A DNA stretch of 64,000 nucleotides from DSVZ01 sp964568145 (GTDB lineage Bacteria > Verrucomicrobiota > Verrucomicrobiia > Limisphaerales > J093). The notes beneath the pieces were generated by a model, which made no database searches, was not told where the DNA came from, and saw only the letters and a list, made by a program, of their open reading frames with translations. Every line of letters starts with the position of its first letter. The first letter of the stretch is position 1. Made by a program: the position numbers and the translations under genes. Below are positions 1 through 6,846 of the stretch, piece by piece. Where the stretch lies: contig CAZMOZ010000002.1 of the NCBI GenBank assembly GCA_964568145.1, positions 248,001 to 312,000 on the forward strand. The letters are read 5' to 3'.

Positions 1-210
1 ACGGATCCGGACATCCCGCGTCCGTTCCGCGTGCCGGCGTTCTGGCTGGTCTGCCCGCTGGGCGTGTTCTTCTGCGGGTTGCTCATGTACAACCTGCCGC
101 CGGACACCTGGGCGCGGCTGCTGGTCTGGATGGCCGTGGGCCTGGTGATCTACTGGACTTACGGCGCGCGCCACTCCGGCCTGGCCCGCGCCAGGGCCCC
201 CGTCGGCTGA
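1..210 (+). CDS. C-terminal end of an APC-family amino-acid permease (partial)
   Basis: The gene enters from the left edge; only the last 69 codons are present, ending in TGA. The peptide begins with an RPFRVP-type segment followed by two hydrophobic stretches (AFWLVCPLGVFFCGLLMYNL and LLVWMAVGLVIYWTYG) and a short basic tail containing ARHSG. A charged RPFRVP loop followed by two membrane helices and a Y-G-x-RHS tail is the usual C-terminus of APC-superfamily (cationic amino-acid type) permeases in the inner membrane. Substrate cannot be told from this fragment. A weak hairpin (arms GTTGCCG/CGGCAAC, 262-284) lies after the stop and could end the transcript. The family call is from the tail only. 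Confidence 0.6.
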   Translation, partial: TDPDIPRPFRVPAFWLVCPLGVFFCGLLMYNLPPDTWARLLVWMAVGLVIYWTYGARHSGLARARAPVG

Positions 211-414
211 AACGCCGCAACCAGCCCGCGACTGAGGTCGCCTCCGCGAAGCAACCGAACAGTTGCCGCCGGTTGACCGGCAACGCCGCAGCCTGACACG
301 CTGATTTGTGCGCGCGACGACCCGGTTCAAGGATAGACTCGTGAAGAGTTCCGCGCGCTGTCCGACAACTTGCGCCGGAATGCGCGCGGCGCGCGCAAAA
401 ATTGAAGTGAAATG

Positions 415-443
415 TTGCGCGGATGAAAACCGTTCTCCATAAT
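415..443 (+). promoter_or_regulatory. Candidate sigma-70-type promoter for the 20-residue peptide gene
   Basis: TTGCGC (415-420), 17 bases, then CATAAT (438-443). The -10 element matches TATAAT at five of six positions and the spacing is ideal; the -35 element matches only at TTG. It would start a transcript near 450, about 70 nt before the GTG codon at 523. Confidence 0.45.
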
Positions 444-522
444 CCGGGCGTTGAGCCCGATGCGACCATGATTGCCAACCGAACAGGATTTATTCCCATC
501 TTGGAAGGGAGGTGACGTTCAC

Positions 523-585
523 GTGCCAGCGAAGAAAAAAGCGGCAGCCAAGAAACCCGCCAAGAAGGCAGCCAAGAAAAAGTAG
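523..585 (+). CDS. 20-residue Lys/Ala-rich (histone H1-tail-like) peptide
   Basis: A GTG start is preceded by a perfect anti-16S sequence, GGAGGTGA at 508-515, with a 7-nt spacer: among the best ribosome-binding sites in the window. The frame encodes 20 residues made only of Met, Pro, Ala and Lys, with repeated PAKK/AAKK units, then TAG. Eleven of the 20 residues are Lys. Such PAKKA repeats resemble the basic tails of histone H1-like bacterial nucleoid proteins, so binding to DNA or RNA is plausible, but no folded domain is present. It forms its own unit: candidate promoter at 415-443, terminator at 607-656. The frame is too short for ordinary gene callers. It could instead be the leader of a small RNA; the strong Shine-Dalgarno favours translation. 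Confidence 0.6.
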   Translation: MPAKKKAAAKKPAKKAAKKK

Positions 586-606
586 TTTCTAACCTCTGAT
601 CACCGG

Positions 607-656
607 CCGGGAGGCTGATCCCGTTTCGCGAGATTCGCCTCCCGGTCTGGTTTTTC
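607..656 (+). terminator. Rho-independent terminator behind the small peptide gene
   Basis: Perfect 9-bp arms CCGGGAGGC (607-615) and GCCTCCCGG (637-645) are followed by TCTGGTTTTT. The hairpin ends only about 11 nt before the GTG start of the exonuclease gene at 667. Confidence 0.7.
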
Positions 657-666
657 CCTTTCCGCC

Positions 667-1389
667 GTGGCCACGCTCGTGTTTGACATCGAAACCGCCG
701 CCCTGGGGCGCGAGCATTTCGACGAGGCGCAGTGGGAATACCTGATGCGCGAGGCCGAACGCCTGCCCGACGAGGCGGCGCGGCAGCAGCGCGAGGCGGA
801 GCTGACCCGCCAACTCAACCTCTACCCGCTCACCGCGCAGGTGGTCTGCGTCGCCATGCTCAACGCCGAGACCGCGCGCGGCCAGGTGCAGTTTCTGGCA
901 GCCGATTACGAGGAGGGCGCCGCCGCCGCCGAACCCAACGTCGAGTACGTCGCGTGCATGGACGAGGCCGAACTGCTGGGCGCCTTCTGGGACGTGGCCC
1001 GGCATTACGACCAGATCGTCACCTTCAACGGCCGGGCCTTCGACGTGCCTTTCCTGTACCTGCGCTCGGCGATCCTCAACGTGCCGATCTCACGGAAGAA
1101 CTGGCTGGGCTACCGCTTCGCAACCGAGCCGCACTGCGACCTGGCCGAGCAACTCACCTTTTACGGCGTCAGCGGCCGGGACGGCGCGGCGCGGCGCTTC
1201 AACCTGGACTTTTACTGCAAGGCCTTCGGCGTGGACTCGCCCAAGAGCCACGGGGTGACCGGCATGGACGTCAGCCAGCTCCTGGCGGAAGGCCGGCAGC
1301 GGGAAATCGCCGAATACTGCCTGCGGGACGTGCGCGCCACCGTCGAACTGTACCGCATCTGGCGCGAGCGGTTGGCCGGCATCAAATGA
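667..1389 (+). CDS. DEDD-type 3'-5' exonuclease related to the PolB proofreading domain
   Basis: A 240-residue protein of the family described as a predicted 3'-5' exonuclease related to the exonuclease domain of DNA polymerase B (RNase H-like fold). ExoI is FDIET at residues 6-10 with the metal-binding Asp and Glu; ExoII is FNGRAFDVPFL near residue 120; ExoIII is a YCLRDV segment near residue 218. It stands alone without a polymerase domain, as is usual for this family, and probably trims 3' ends of DNA or RNA in the cytoplasm. The GTG at 667 is the only start that keeps ExoI, since an in-frame TGA lies at 616 and no start codon occurs between. No Shine-Dalgarno is visible and a terminator hairpin ends 11 nt upstream, so its expression signal is unclear. 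Confidence 0.85.
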   Translation: MATLVFDIETAALGREHFDEAQWEYLMREAERLPDEAARQQREAELTRQLNLYPLTAQVVCVAMLNAETARGQVQFLAADYEEGAAAAEPNVEYVACMDEAELLGAFWDVARHYDQIVTFNGRAFDVPFLYLRSAILNVPISRKNWLGYRFATEPHCDLAEQLTFYGVSGRDGAARRFNLDFYCKAFGVDSPKSHGVTGMDVSQLLAEGRQREIAEYCLRDVRATVELYRIWRERLAGIK

Positions 1390-1644
1390 CCGGCCGGCGC
1401 ACCCGCGCTCGCGGGCAACGCGCCATCTCGGGCTGCCCGCCCCGCAAAAAAGGGCAAGCAGTGGCCAAGGCATGTGGAGCCCGGGCGACCGTCCCGCCGC
1501 CAGATTGCTGCCCGCGTGTTCCCGGCGGCCCGCGCCCTGGCTGGCGCACGTTTGCGGGCAGTCCGCCGGCGCGCGCCTCCCGGCCTCGCGCGGCCCCACC
1601 GGGTCCGCCGCGGACGGGGCCAAAGCCGAGCCGGAGATCGAATC

Positions 1645-4600
1645 ATGAGCAAAGTCTTTGCAACCATTGATGGCAACGAGGCCGTCGCCTATGTGGCCTA
1701 CCGCTGCAACGAGGTGATGGCGATTTACCCGATCACCCCCTCCTCCAACATGGGCGAGTGGTGCGACCAGTGGGCCGCCGAGGGCGTGCGGAATCTCTGG
1801 GGCACCATCCCGTCGGTGGTCGAGATGCAAAGCGAGGCCGGGGCCGCCGGGGCGGTGCACGGCGCGCTGCAAACCGGCGCGCTCACCTGCACCTTCACCG
1901 CCTCGCAGGGGTTGCTGCTCAAGATTCCGAACATGTTCAAGATCGCCGGCGAACTCACGCCCACGGTCTTCCACATCTCCGCGCGCACGCTCGCCACACA
2001 CGCGCTGTCCATCTTCGGCGACCACAGCGACGTGATGCACGCGCGCACGACCGGCTTTGCCCTGCTCAGCTCCGCCTCGGTCCAGGAGGCGATGGACTTC
2101 GCGCTGATCGCCCAGGCCACCACCCTCGAGGCGCGCGTGCCGTTCTTGCACTTTTTCGACGGCTTCCGCACCTCGCACGAGGTCTCCAAGATCGAAATGG
2201 TCACGGAGGACATCATGCGCCAGGTGATTGACGAGGACCTCGTCCTCGCCCACCGCCGGCGCGCGCTGAATCCGGACCGGCCGGTCCTGCGCGGCACGGC
2301 GCAGAACCCGGACGTGTTCTTCCAGGCCCGCGAGCGTTGCAACCCGTTTTACCTCGCTTGCCCGGACATCACGCAGCAGGCGATGGACAAGTTCGCCGCC
2401 CTCACCGGCCGCCGGTACCGGCTGTTCGATTACGTGGGCGCGCCCGACGCCACCAGCGTGTTGGTCATCATGGGCTCCGGCGCCGAGACGGCCGAGGCCA
2501 CGGTGAATTACCTCAACGAGGAGGGCGGGAAATACGGCGTGGTCAAGGTGCGGCTCTACCGGCCATTTGACGTGCGGCGGTTCCTCGCGGCGCTGCCGCC
2601 CACGGTGAAGACGGTGTCCGTGCTCGACCGCACCAAGGAACCCGGCGCCACCGGCGAGCCGCTGTACCTCGACGTGGTGACCGCGCTGGCCGAGGGCCTG
2701 GACGGCAGGCCGGCCGCGTGGCCGCGGGTGTTGGGCGGGCGGTACGGCCTGTCCTCGAAGGAATTCACGCCGGCGATGATCAAGGCGGTGTTCGACAACG
2801 CCGTCAGCGCGCAGCCGAAGAACCATTTCACCGTGGGCATCGAGGACGATGTCACCCGCACCAGCCTCGCGTACGACCCGGAGTGGTCCATCGAGCCGGC
2901 GAGCGTCACCCGCGCGCTGTTCTATGGCCTGGGTTCGGACGGCACGGTGGGCGCGAACAAGAACTCGATCAAGATCATCGGCGAGGACACGGAGAACTAC
3001 GCCCAGGGCTACTTCGTGTACGACTCGAAGAAGGCCGGCGCGGTCACGGTGTCGCATCTGCGCTTCGGGCCGGAGACGATTCCCAGCACCTACCTGGTGA
3101 GCAAGGCCAACTTCGTGGCCTGCCACCAGCCGGTGTTCCTCGAGCGGTACGACATGCTGAAGCCGATGGTGCCCGGCGGCACTTTCCTGCTCAACACACC
3201 TTATTCGAAGGACGAAATCTGGAGCAGGCTGCCGCGTCCGGTGCAGCAAAGCCTCATCAACAAGCGGGCGAAGTTCTTCGTGATTGACGCCGTCAGCGTG
3301 GCCAGGGCCACCGGCATGGGCGGCCGCATCAACACCATCATGCAAACCTGCTTCTTCGCGCTGTCCGGCGTGCTGCCGCGCGAGGAGGCCATCGAGCAGA
3401 TCAAGAAGACCATCAAGAAGACCTACGGCAAGAAGGGCGAGGAGGTGGTGAAGAAGAACATCGCCGCAGTCGAGCAGACCCTGGCCAACCTCTTCGAGGT
3501 GCCCGTGCCCGCCCAGGCCACCAGCGCCAGCGAACTGCCCCCGCCCTTCAGCGCGAAAGCGCCGCCCGAAATCCGCGAAACCCTGGGCCGTATCTACGCC
3601 GGCGAGGGCGAGTCGCTGCCGGTCAGCGCCTTCCCGCCCGACGGCACCTTCCCCACCGCCACGGCGCAGTACGAGAAGCGCAACCTCGCCCTCGAAATCC
3701 CGGTCTGGGACCCGAAGACCTGCATCCAGTGCGGCAAGTGCGCGGCGGTCTGCCCGCACGCCACCATTCGCGCCAAGGTGTATGAACCGGCCGCCCTGGC
3801 CGGCGCGCCCGCCACCTTCAAGACCGCCGAGGCCCGCGCCCCGGAATGGAAGGGCCTCAAGTACACCATCCAGGTCGCCCCGGAGGACTGCACCGGCTGC
3901 GTGCTGTGCGTGGATGTCTGCCCCGCCAAGAACAAGAGCGAGCCCAAGCTCAAGGCGATCAACATGCACCCGCAGGCCCCGCTCCGCGCGCCCGAGCGCG
4001 AGAACTGGGAGTTCTTCCTTGGCATTCCGGACTTCGACCGCCGCAAGATCAAGATCACCCAGCTCCGCCAGCAGCAGGTCATGCGGCCGCTCTTCGAGTT
4101 CTCCGGCGCCTGCGCCGGCTGCGGCGAGACCCCGTACATCAAGATGGTCACGCAGTTGTTCGGCGACCGCATGATCATCGGCAACGCCACCGGCTGCTCC
4201 TCGATCTACGGCGGCAACCTGCCCACCACGCCGTACTGCGTGGACCACCACGGCCGCGGCCCGGCGTGGAACAACTCGCTCTTCGAGGACACCGCCGAGT
4301 TCGTGCTGGGCTTCCGCGTCTCGCTCGACAAGCAGATGGAGTTCGCGAAGGAACTCGTGAAGCGCCTCGCCCCGCAACTGGGCGACGACCTCGCCACGAG
4401 CCTGATAAGCGCCGACCAGCGCGACGAGGCGGGCATTTACGAGCAGCGCGAACGCGTCGCAGCGCTCAAGGCCAAGCTGGCGGGCCTGGCCGGCAGCGAC
4501 GCGAAGATGCTCCTCGGCGTGGCCGACGCGCTCGTGCGGAAGAGCGTCTGGGGGTTCGGCGGCGACGGCTGGGCCTACGACATCGGCTACGGCGGGCTGG

Positions 4601-5247
4601 ACCACGTCATCGCCAGCGGCCGCGACGTGAACCTGCTGGTGATGGACACCGAGGTGTACTCGAACACCGGCGGCCAGGCCTCCAAGGCCACGCCGCGCGC
4701 CGCGGTGGCGAAGTTCGCCGCCGGCGGCAAGCCCGGCCGCAAGAAGGACCTCGGCCTCATCGCCATGAGCTACGGCAACGTCTATGTCGCCAGCGTGGCG
4801 ATGGGCGCGAAGGACGAGCACACCCTGCGCGCCTTCATTGACGCCGAGAACTACCCCGGCCCGTCGCTCATCATCGCCTACAGCCACTGCATCGCGCACG
4901 GCATTGACCTGGACCGCGGCGTGGGCATGCGGCACCAGAAGATGGCGGTCGAGTCCGGCCAGTGGCTGCTGTACCGCTACGACCCGCGGCGCGCCGAGGC
5001 CGGCGAGAACCCGCTGCAGCTTGATTCGCCTGCCGCCAGGATGAAGGTGGCGGACTACCTCCTGGCCGAAAACCGGTTCAAGATGCTCACCAAGAGCAAA
5101 CCCGACGACGCCCGCCGGCTCATGGAGGCGGCCCAACTGGACGCCGAGGCCCGCTGGCAGCTTTACTCGTACATGGCCGCGCGCAAGGGCAACGGCGCCC
5201 CGGCGCCGGCCGTCACGGTCACCGCCGCCACCTCGGAATCGGCCTGA
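1645..5247 (+). CDS. nifJ: Pyruvate:ferredoxin (flavodoxin) oxidoreductase, single-chain
   Basis: The 1200-residue length is typical of single-polypeptide PFOR. It oxidatively decarboxylates pyruvate to acetyl-CoA and CO2 with ferredoxin or flavodoxin as electron acceptor. The N-terminal pyrimidine-binding domain has the YPITPSS motif near residue 30. Two ferredoxin-type 4Fe-4S motifs are visible: Cys693/696/699/703 (CIQCGKC) and Cys749/752/755/759 (CTGCVLC). The proximal-cluster cysteines are Cys823, Cys826, Cys851 and Cys1082. The thiamine-diphosphate motif GDGWAYDIGYGG lies at 973-984. The ATG at 1645 begins MSKVFATIDGNEA, the normal start of the family, with GGAG at 1632; an open frame upstream to 1474 has no homologous content. 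A dihydroorotate-dehydrogenase-like gene follows after 82 nt. The enzyme is oxygen-sensitive in most organisms and implies anaerobic or facultative metabolism. Confidence 0.97.
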   Translation: MSKVFATIDGNEAVAYVAYRCNEVMAIYPITPSSNMGEWCDQWAAEGVRNLWGTIPSVVEMQSEAGAAGAVHGALQTGALTCTFTASQGLLLKIPNMFKIAGELTPTVFHISARTLATHALSIFGDHSDVMHARTTGFALLSSASVQEAMDFALIAQATTLEARVPFLHFFDGFRTSHEVSKIEMVTEDIMRQVIDEDLVLAHRRRALNPDRPVLRGTAQNPDVFFQARERCNPFYLACPDITQQAMDKFAALTGRRYRLFDYVGAPDATSVLVIMGSGAETAEATVNYLNEEGGKYGVVKVRLYRPFDVRRFLAALPPTVKTVSVLDRTKEPGATGEPLYLDVVTALAEGLDGRPAAWPRVLGGRYGLSSKEFTPAMIKAVFDNAVSAQPKNHFTVGIEDDVTRTSLAYDPEWSIEPASVTRALFYGLGSDGTVGANKNSIKIIGEDTENYAQGYFVYDSKKAGAVTVSHLRFGPETIPSTYLVSKANFVACHQPVFLERYDMLKPMVPGGTFLLNTPYSKDEIWSRLPRPVQQSLINKRAKFFVIDAVSVARATGMGGRINTIMQTCFFALSGVLPREEAIEQIKKTIKKTYGKKGEEVVKKNIAAVEQTLANLFEVPVPAQATSASELPPPFSAKAPPEIRETLGRIYAGEGESLPVSAFPPDGTFPTATAQYEKRNLALEIPVWDPKTCIQCGKCAAVCPHATIRAKVYEPAALAGAPATFKTAEARAPEWKGLKYTIQVAPEDCTGCVLCVDVCPAKNKSEPKLKAINMHPQAPLRAPERENWEFFLGIPDFDRRKIKITQLRQQQVMRPLFEFSGACAGCGETPYIKMVTQLFGDRMIIGNATGCSSIYGGNLPTTPYCVDHHGRGPAWNNSLFEDTAEFVLGFRVSLDKQMEFAKELVKRLAPQLGDDLATSLISADQRDEAGIYEQRERVAALKAKLAGLAGSDAKMLLGVADALVRKSVWGFGGDGWAYDIGYGGLDHVIASGRDVNLLVMDTEVYSNTGGQASKATPRAAVAKFAAGGKPGRKKDLGLIAMSYGNVYVASVAMGAKDEHTLRAFIDAENYPGPSLIIAYSHCIAHGIDLDRGVGMRHQKMAVESGQWLLYRYDPRRAEAGENPLQLDSPAARMKVADYLLAENRFKMLTKSKPDDARRLMEAAQLDAEARWQLYSYMAARKGNGAPAPAVTVTAATSESA

Positions 5248-5329
5248 TGAATCCACGGGGGCCGGTTCCGCCGCGGCGCGGGACCGGCCGCCCACCCGCC
5301 TGCCCACCCAACCACCAGAAGGAGACACC

Positions 5330-6325
5330 ATGGACCTGAGCACCACCTACCTCGGCCTCAAACTGCGCAGCCCGCTGATGCCATCCGCCTGCCCCCTCAC
5401 GCGCGAAATTGACGAGATCAAGCGTGCCGAGGACGCCGGGGCCGGCGCCGTCGTGCTGCCCTCGGTGTTCGAGGAGCAGCTCCGGCGCGAAAGCGAGGAA
5501 CTCGACGCCATGATGGAGAAGGGCGCCGAGAGCTTCGCCGAGGCGCTGAGCTACTTCCCGCAGGTCGGCGAATTCCGCGTCGGGCCGGACGACTACCTCG
5601 AACTCATCCAGCAGGCCAAGGTCGCCACCCGCCTGCCGGTCATCGCCAGCCTCAACGGCACCTCCGTCGGCGGCTGGACCGAGTACGCCCGCCGGATTCA
5701 ACAGGCCGGCGCGGATGCCCTCGAGCTGAACATCTACTACATCCCCACCGACCCCGACCTGCCCGGCACCGCGGTGGAGCAGACCTACCTGGACATCCTC
5801 AGCGGCGTGAAGGCGGCCGTGACCATCCCCGTCTCGGTCAAGCTGGGACCGTACTTCAGCAACATGGCCAACATGGCCCGCAAGCTGGACGACGCCGGCG
5901 CCGACGGCCTGGTGCTCTTCAACCGCTTTTACCAGCCGGACATTGACCTCGAAAACCTCGAGGTCGAGCACAGCATCCTGCTCAGCACCCCGCAGGCCCG
6001 CCGCCTGCCGCTGCGCTGGATCGCCATCCTATGCGGCCGCATTCGGGCCAGCCTCGCCGCCACCAGCGGCATCCACACCGCCTACGACGCGCTCAAAATG
6101 CTCATGGCCGGCGCGGACGTCACCATGCTCTGCTCGGTGCTGCTCCGCAAAGGCATGGCGCACATCGCCGTCATCGAGCAGGAGATGAAACGCTGGATGG
6201 AGGAGCACGAGTACGAATCCGTGGCCCAGATGAAGGGCTCGATGAGCCAGATCAAGTGCCCGGACCCGACGGCCTTCGAGCGCGCCCAGTACATGCGGCT
6301 CATCTCCACCTGGAAGCCGGCCTGA
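5330..6325 (+). CDS. Dihydroorotate dehydrogenase-like flavoprotein
   Basis: A 331-residue TIM-barrel protein of the dihydroorotate dehydrogenase-like class. It has the N-terminal LxLRSPLMPSACPLT segment, SLNGTSVGGW near residue 107, the ALELNIYY strand near 130, PVSVKLGPYFSNM near 167, and a C-terminal phosphate-binding GADVTMLCSVLL segment. The ATG is preceded by GAAGGAGA (5319-5326), a good ribosome-binding site. It follows nifJ by 82 nt on the same strand, so co-transcription is likely, although a GC-rich hairpin (about 5256-5291) sits between them. Similar genes are often found beside nifJ; a role in electron transfer or in reducing an unsaturated ring is possible. It lacks enough hallmark residues for me to call it pyrD itself, so orotate synthesis should not be assumed. 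Confidence 0.85.
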   Translation: MDLSTTYLGLKLRSPLMPSACPLTREIDEIKRAEDAGAGAVVLPSVFEEQLRRESEELDAMMEKGAESFAEALSYFPQVGEFRVGPDDYLELIQQAKVATRLPVIASLNGTSVGGWTEYARRIQQAGADALELNIYYIPTDPDLPGTAVEQTYLDILSGVKAAVTIPVSVKLGPYFSNMANMARKLDDAGADGLVLFNRFYQPDIDLENLEVEHSILLSTPQARRLPLRWIAILCGRIRASLAATSGIHTAYDALKMLMAGADVTMLCSVLLRKGMAHIAVIEQEMKRWMEEHEYESVAQMKGSMSQIKCPDPTAFERAQYMRLISTWKPA

Positions 6326-6348
6326 CCGGAAAGACAGTTTGTACCGCG

Positions 6349-6384
6349 CGGCGGGGTCGTCTCACGGCCCCGCCGTGTTGCTTT
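6349..6384 (+). terminator. Possible terminator hairpin after the nifJ operon
   Basis: Arms CGGCGGGG (6349-6356) and CCCCGCCG (6368-6375) with an 11-nt loop, followed by the weakly U-rich TGTTGCTTTG. The U-tract is poor, so termination strength is uncertain. Confidence 0.4.
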
Positions 6385-6466
6385 GGATCGGACACACCCC
6401 CGTCGTGGCGCGGCCAGGAACTGTCCGGACCAGCCTTAACTGGCCGGCTACAGCCGCTCCCGTTCC

Positions 6467-6600
6467 CCTCACCCCGGCCCTCTCCCGGCGGGAGAGGGAG
6501 CAACGCGTCTCGCACGGTGCCCGTGCGGAGGCGTCCGAACTGACGCAGACGCTGGAACGGCCCCCTCTCCCCGAGGGTGAGGGCCGGGGCGAGGGGAAGG
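6467..6600. repeat. REP-like inverted pair (repeat C, pair 1)
   Basis: Two REP-like units lie head to head. The first has CCCTCTCCCGG next to CGGGAGAGGG (palindrome at 6478-6498). The second is CCCCTCTCCCCGAGGGTGAG near 6561-6580, followed by GGGGCGAGGGG. The CCCCTCACCCCGG block of the first reappears in inverse form in the second. A similar pair lies at 21364-21528. This layout resembles BIMEs mobilised by REP-associated transposases; no such transposase is in the window. Confidence 0.65.
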
Positions 6601-6771
6601 AGGCGAACGAAGGGCAGCGAGGGCGGATGGCCGTTCGGGCCATTGGCCGGAAGAAACTCCCACAAAAAGTGAAATGCGCGCGACAAAACCGGGCTGAGCC
6701 GCGGCCGACTCCGGTACCGCCGCCCGGACTGGCTGGCAATCCGTTCCCCCAGGTCCCGATTCCGCCCCTCG

Positions 6772-6846
6772 GCTTCAACCCGAAAACCGAAGTTGGGCAG
6801 GCGGGACGCACCGCGCTAAGGCCAACTTCGGTTTTTCGGGTTCAAC
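6772..6846. repeat. Palindromic repeat A, copy 1 (recG end)
   Basis: Arms CCGAAAACCGAAGTTGG and CCAACTTCGGTTTTTCGG with a spacer GCAGGCGGGACGCACCGCGC. The right edge contains the TGA stop of recG on the minus strand. DHOD-like and recG converge here, so the hairpin may terminate both. Confidence 0.8.

Larger units (their letters stand above)
6326..6841. other. Repeat-filled spacer between convergent genes
   Basis: No credible gene. The spacer holds a possible terminator (6349-6384), a REP-like pair (6467-6600) and a copy of palindromic repeat A against the end of recG. The overlapping open frames on both strands have no homology and follow the repeats. Confidence 0.6.

Noticed and set aside
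1090..5346. A 1418-residue open frame on the minus strand opposite nifJ
   Set aside because: Composition is the antisense of a GC-rich coding frame; no domain or ribosome site, and nifJ is certain.
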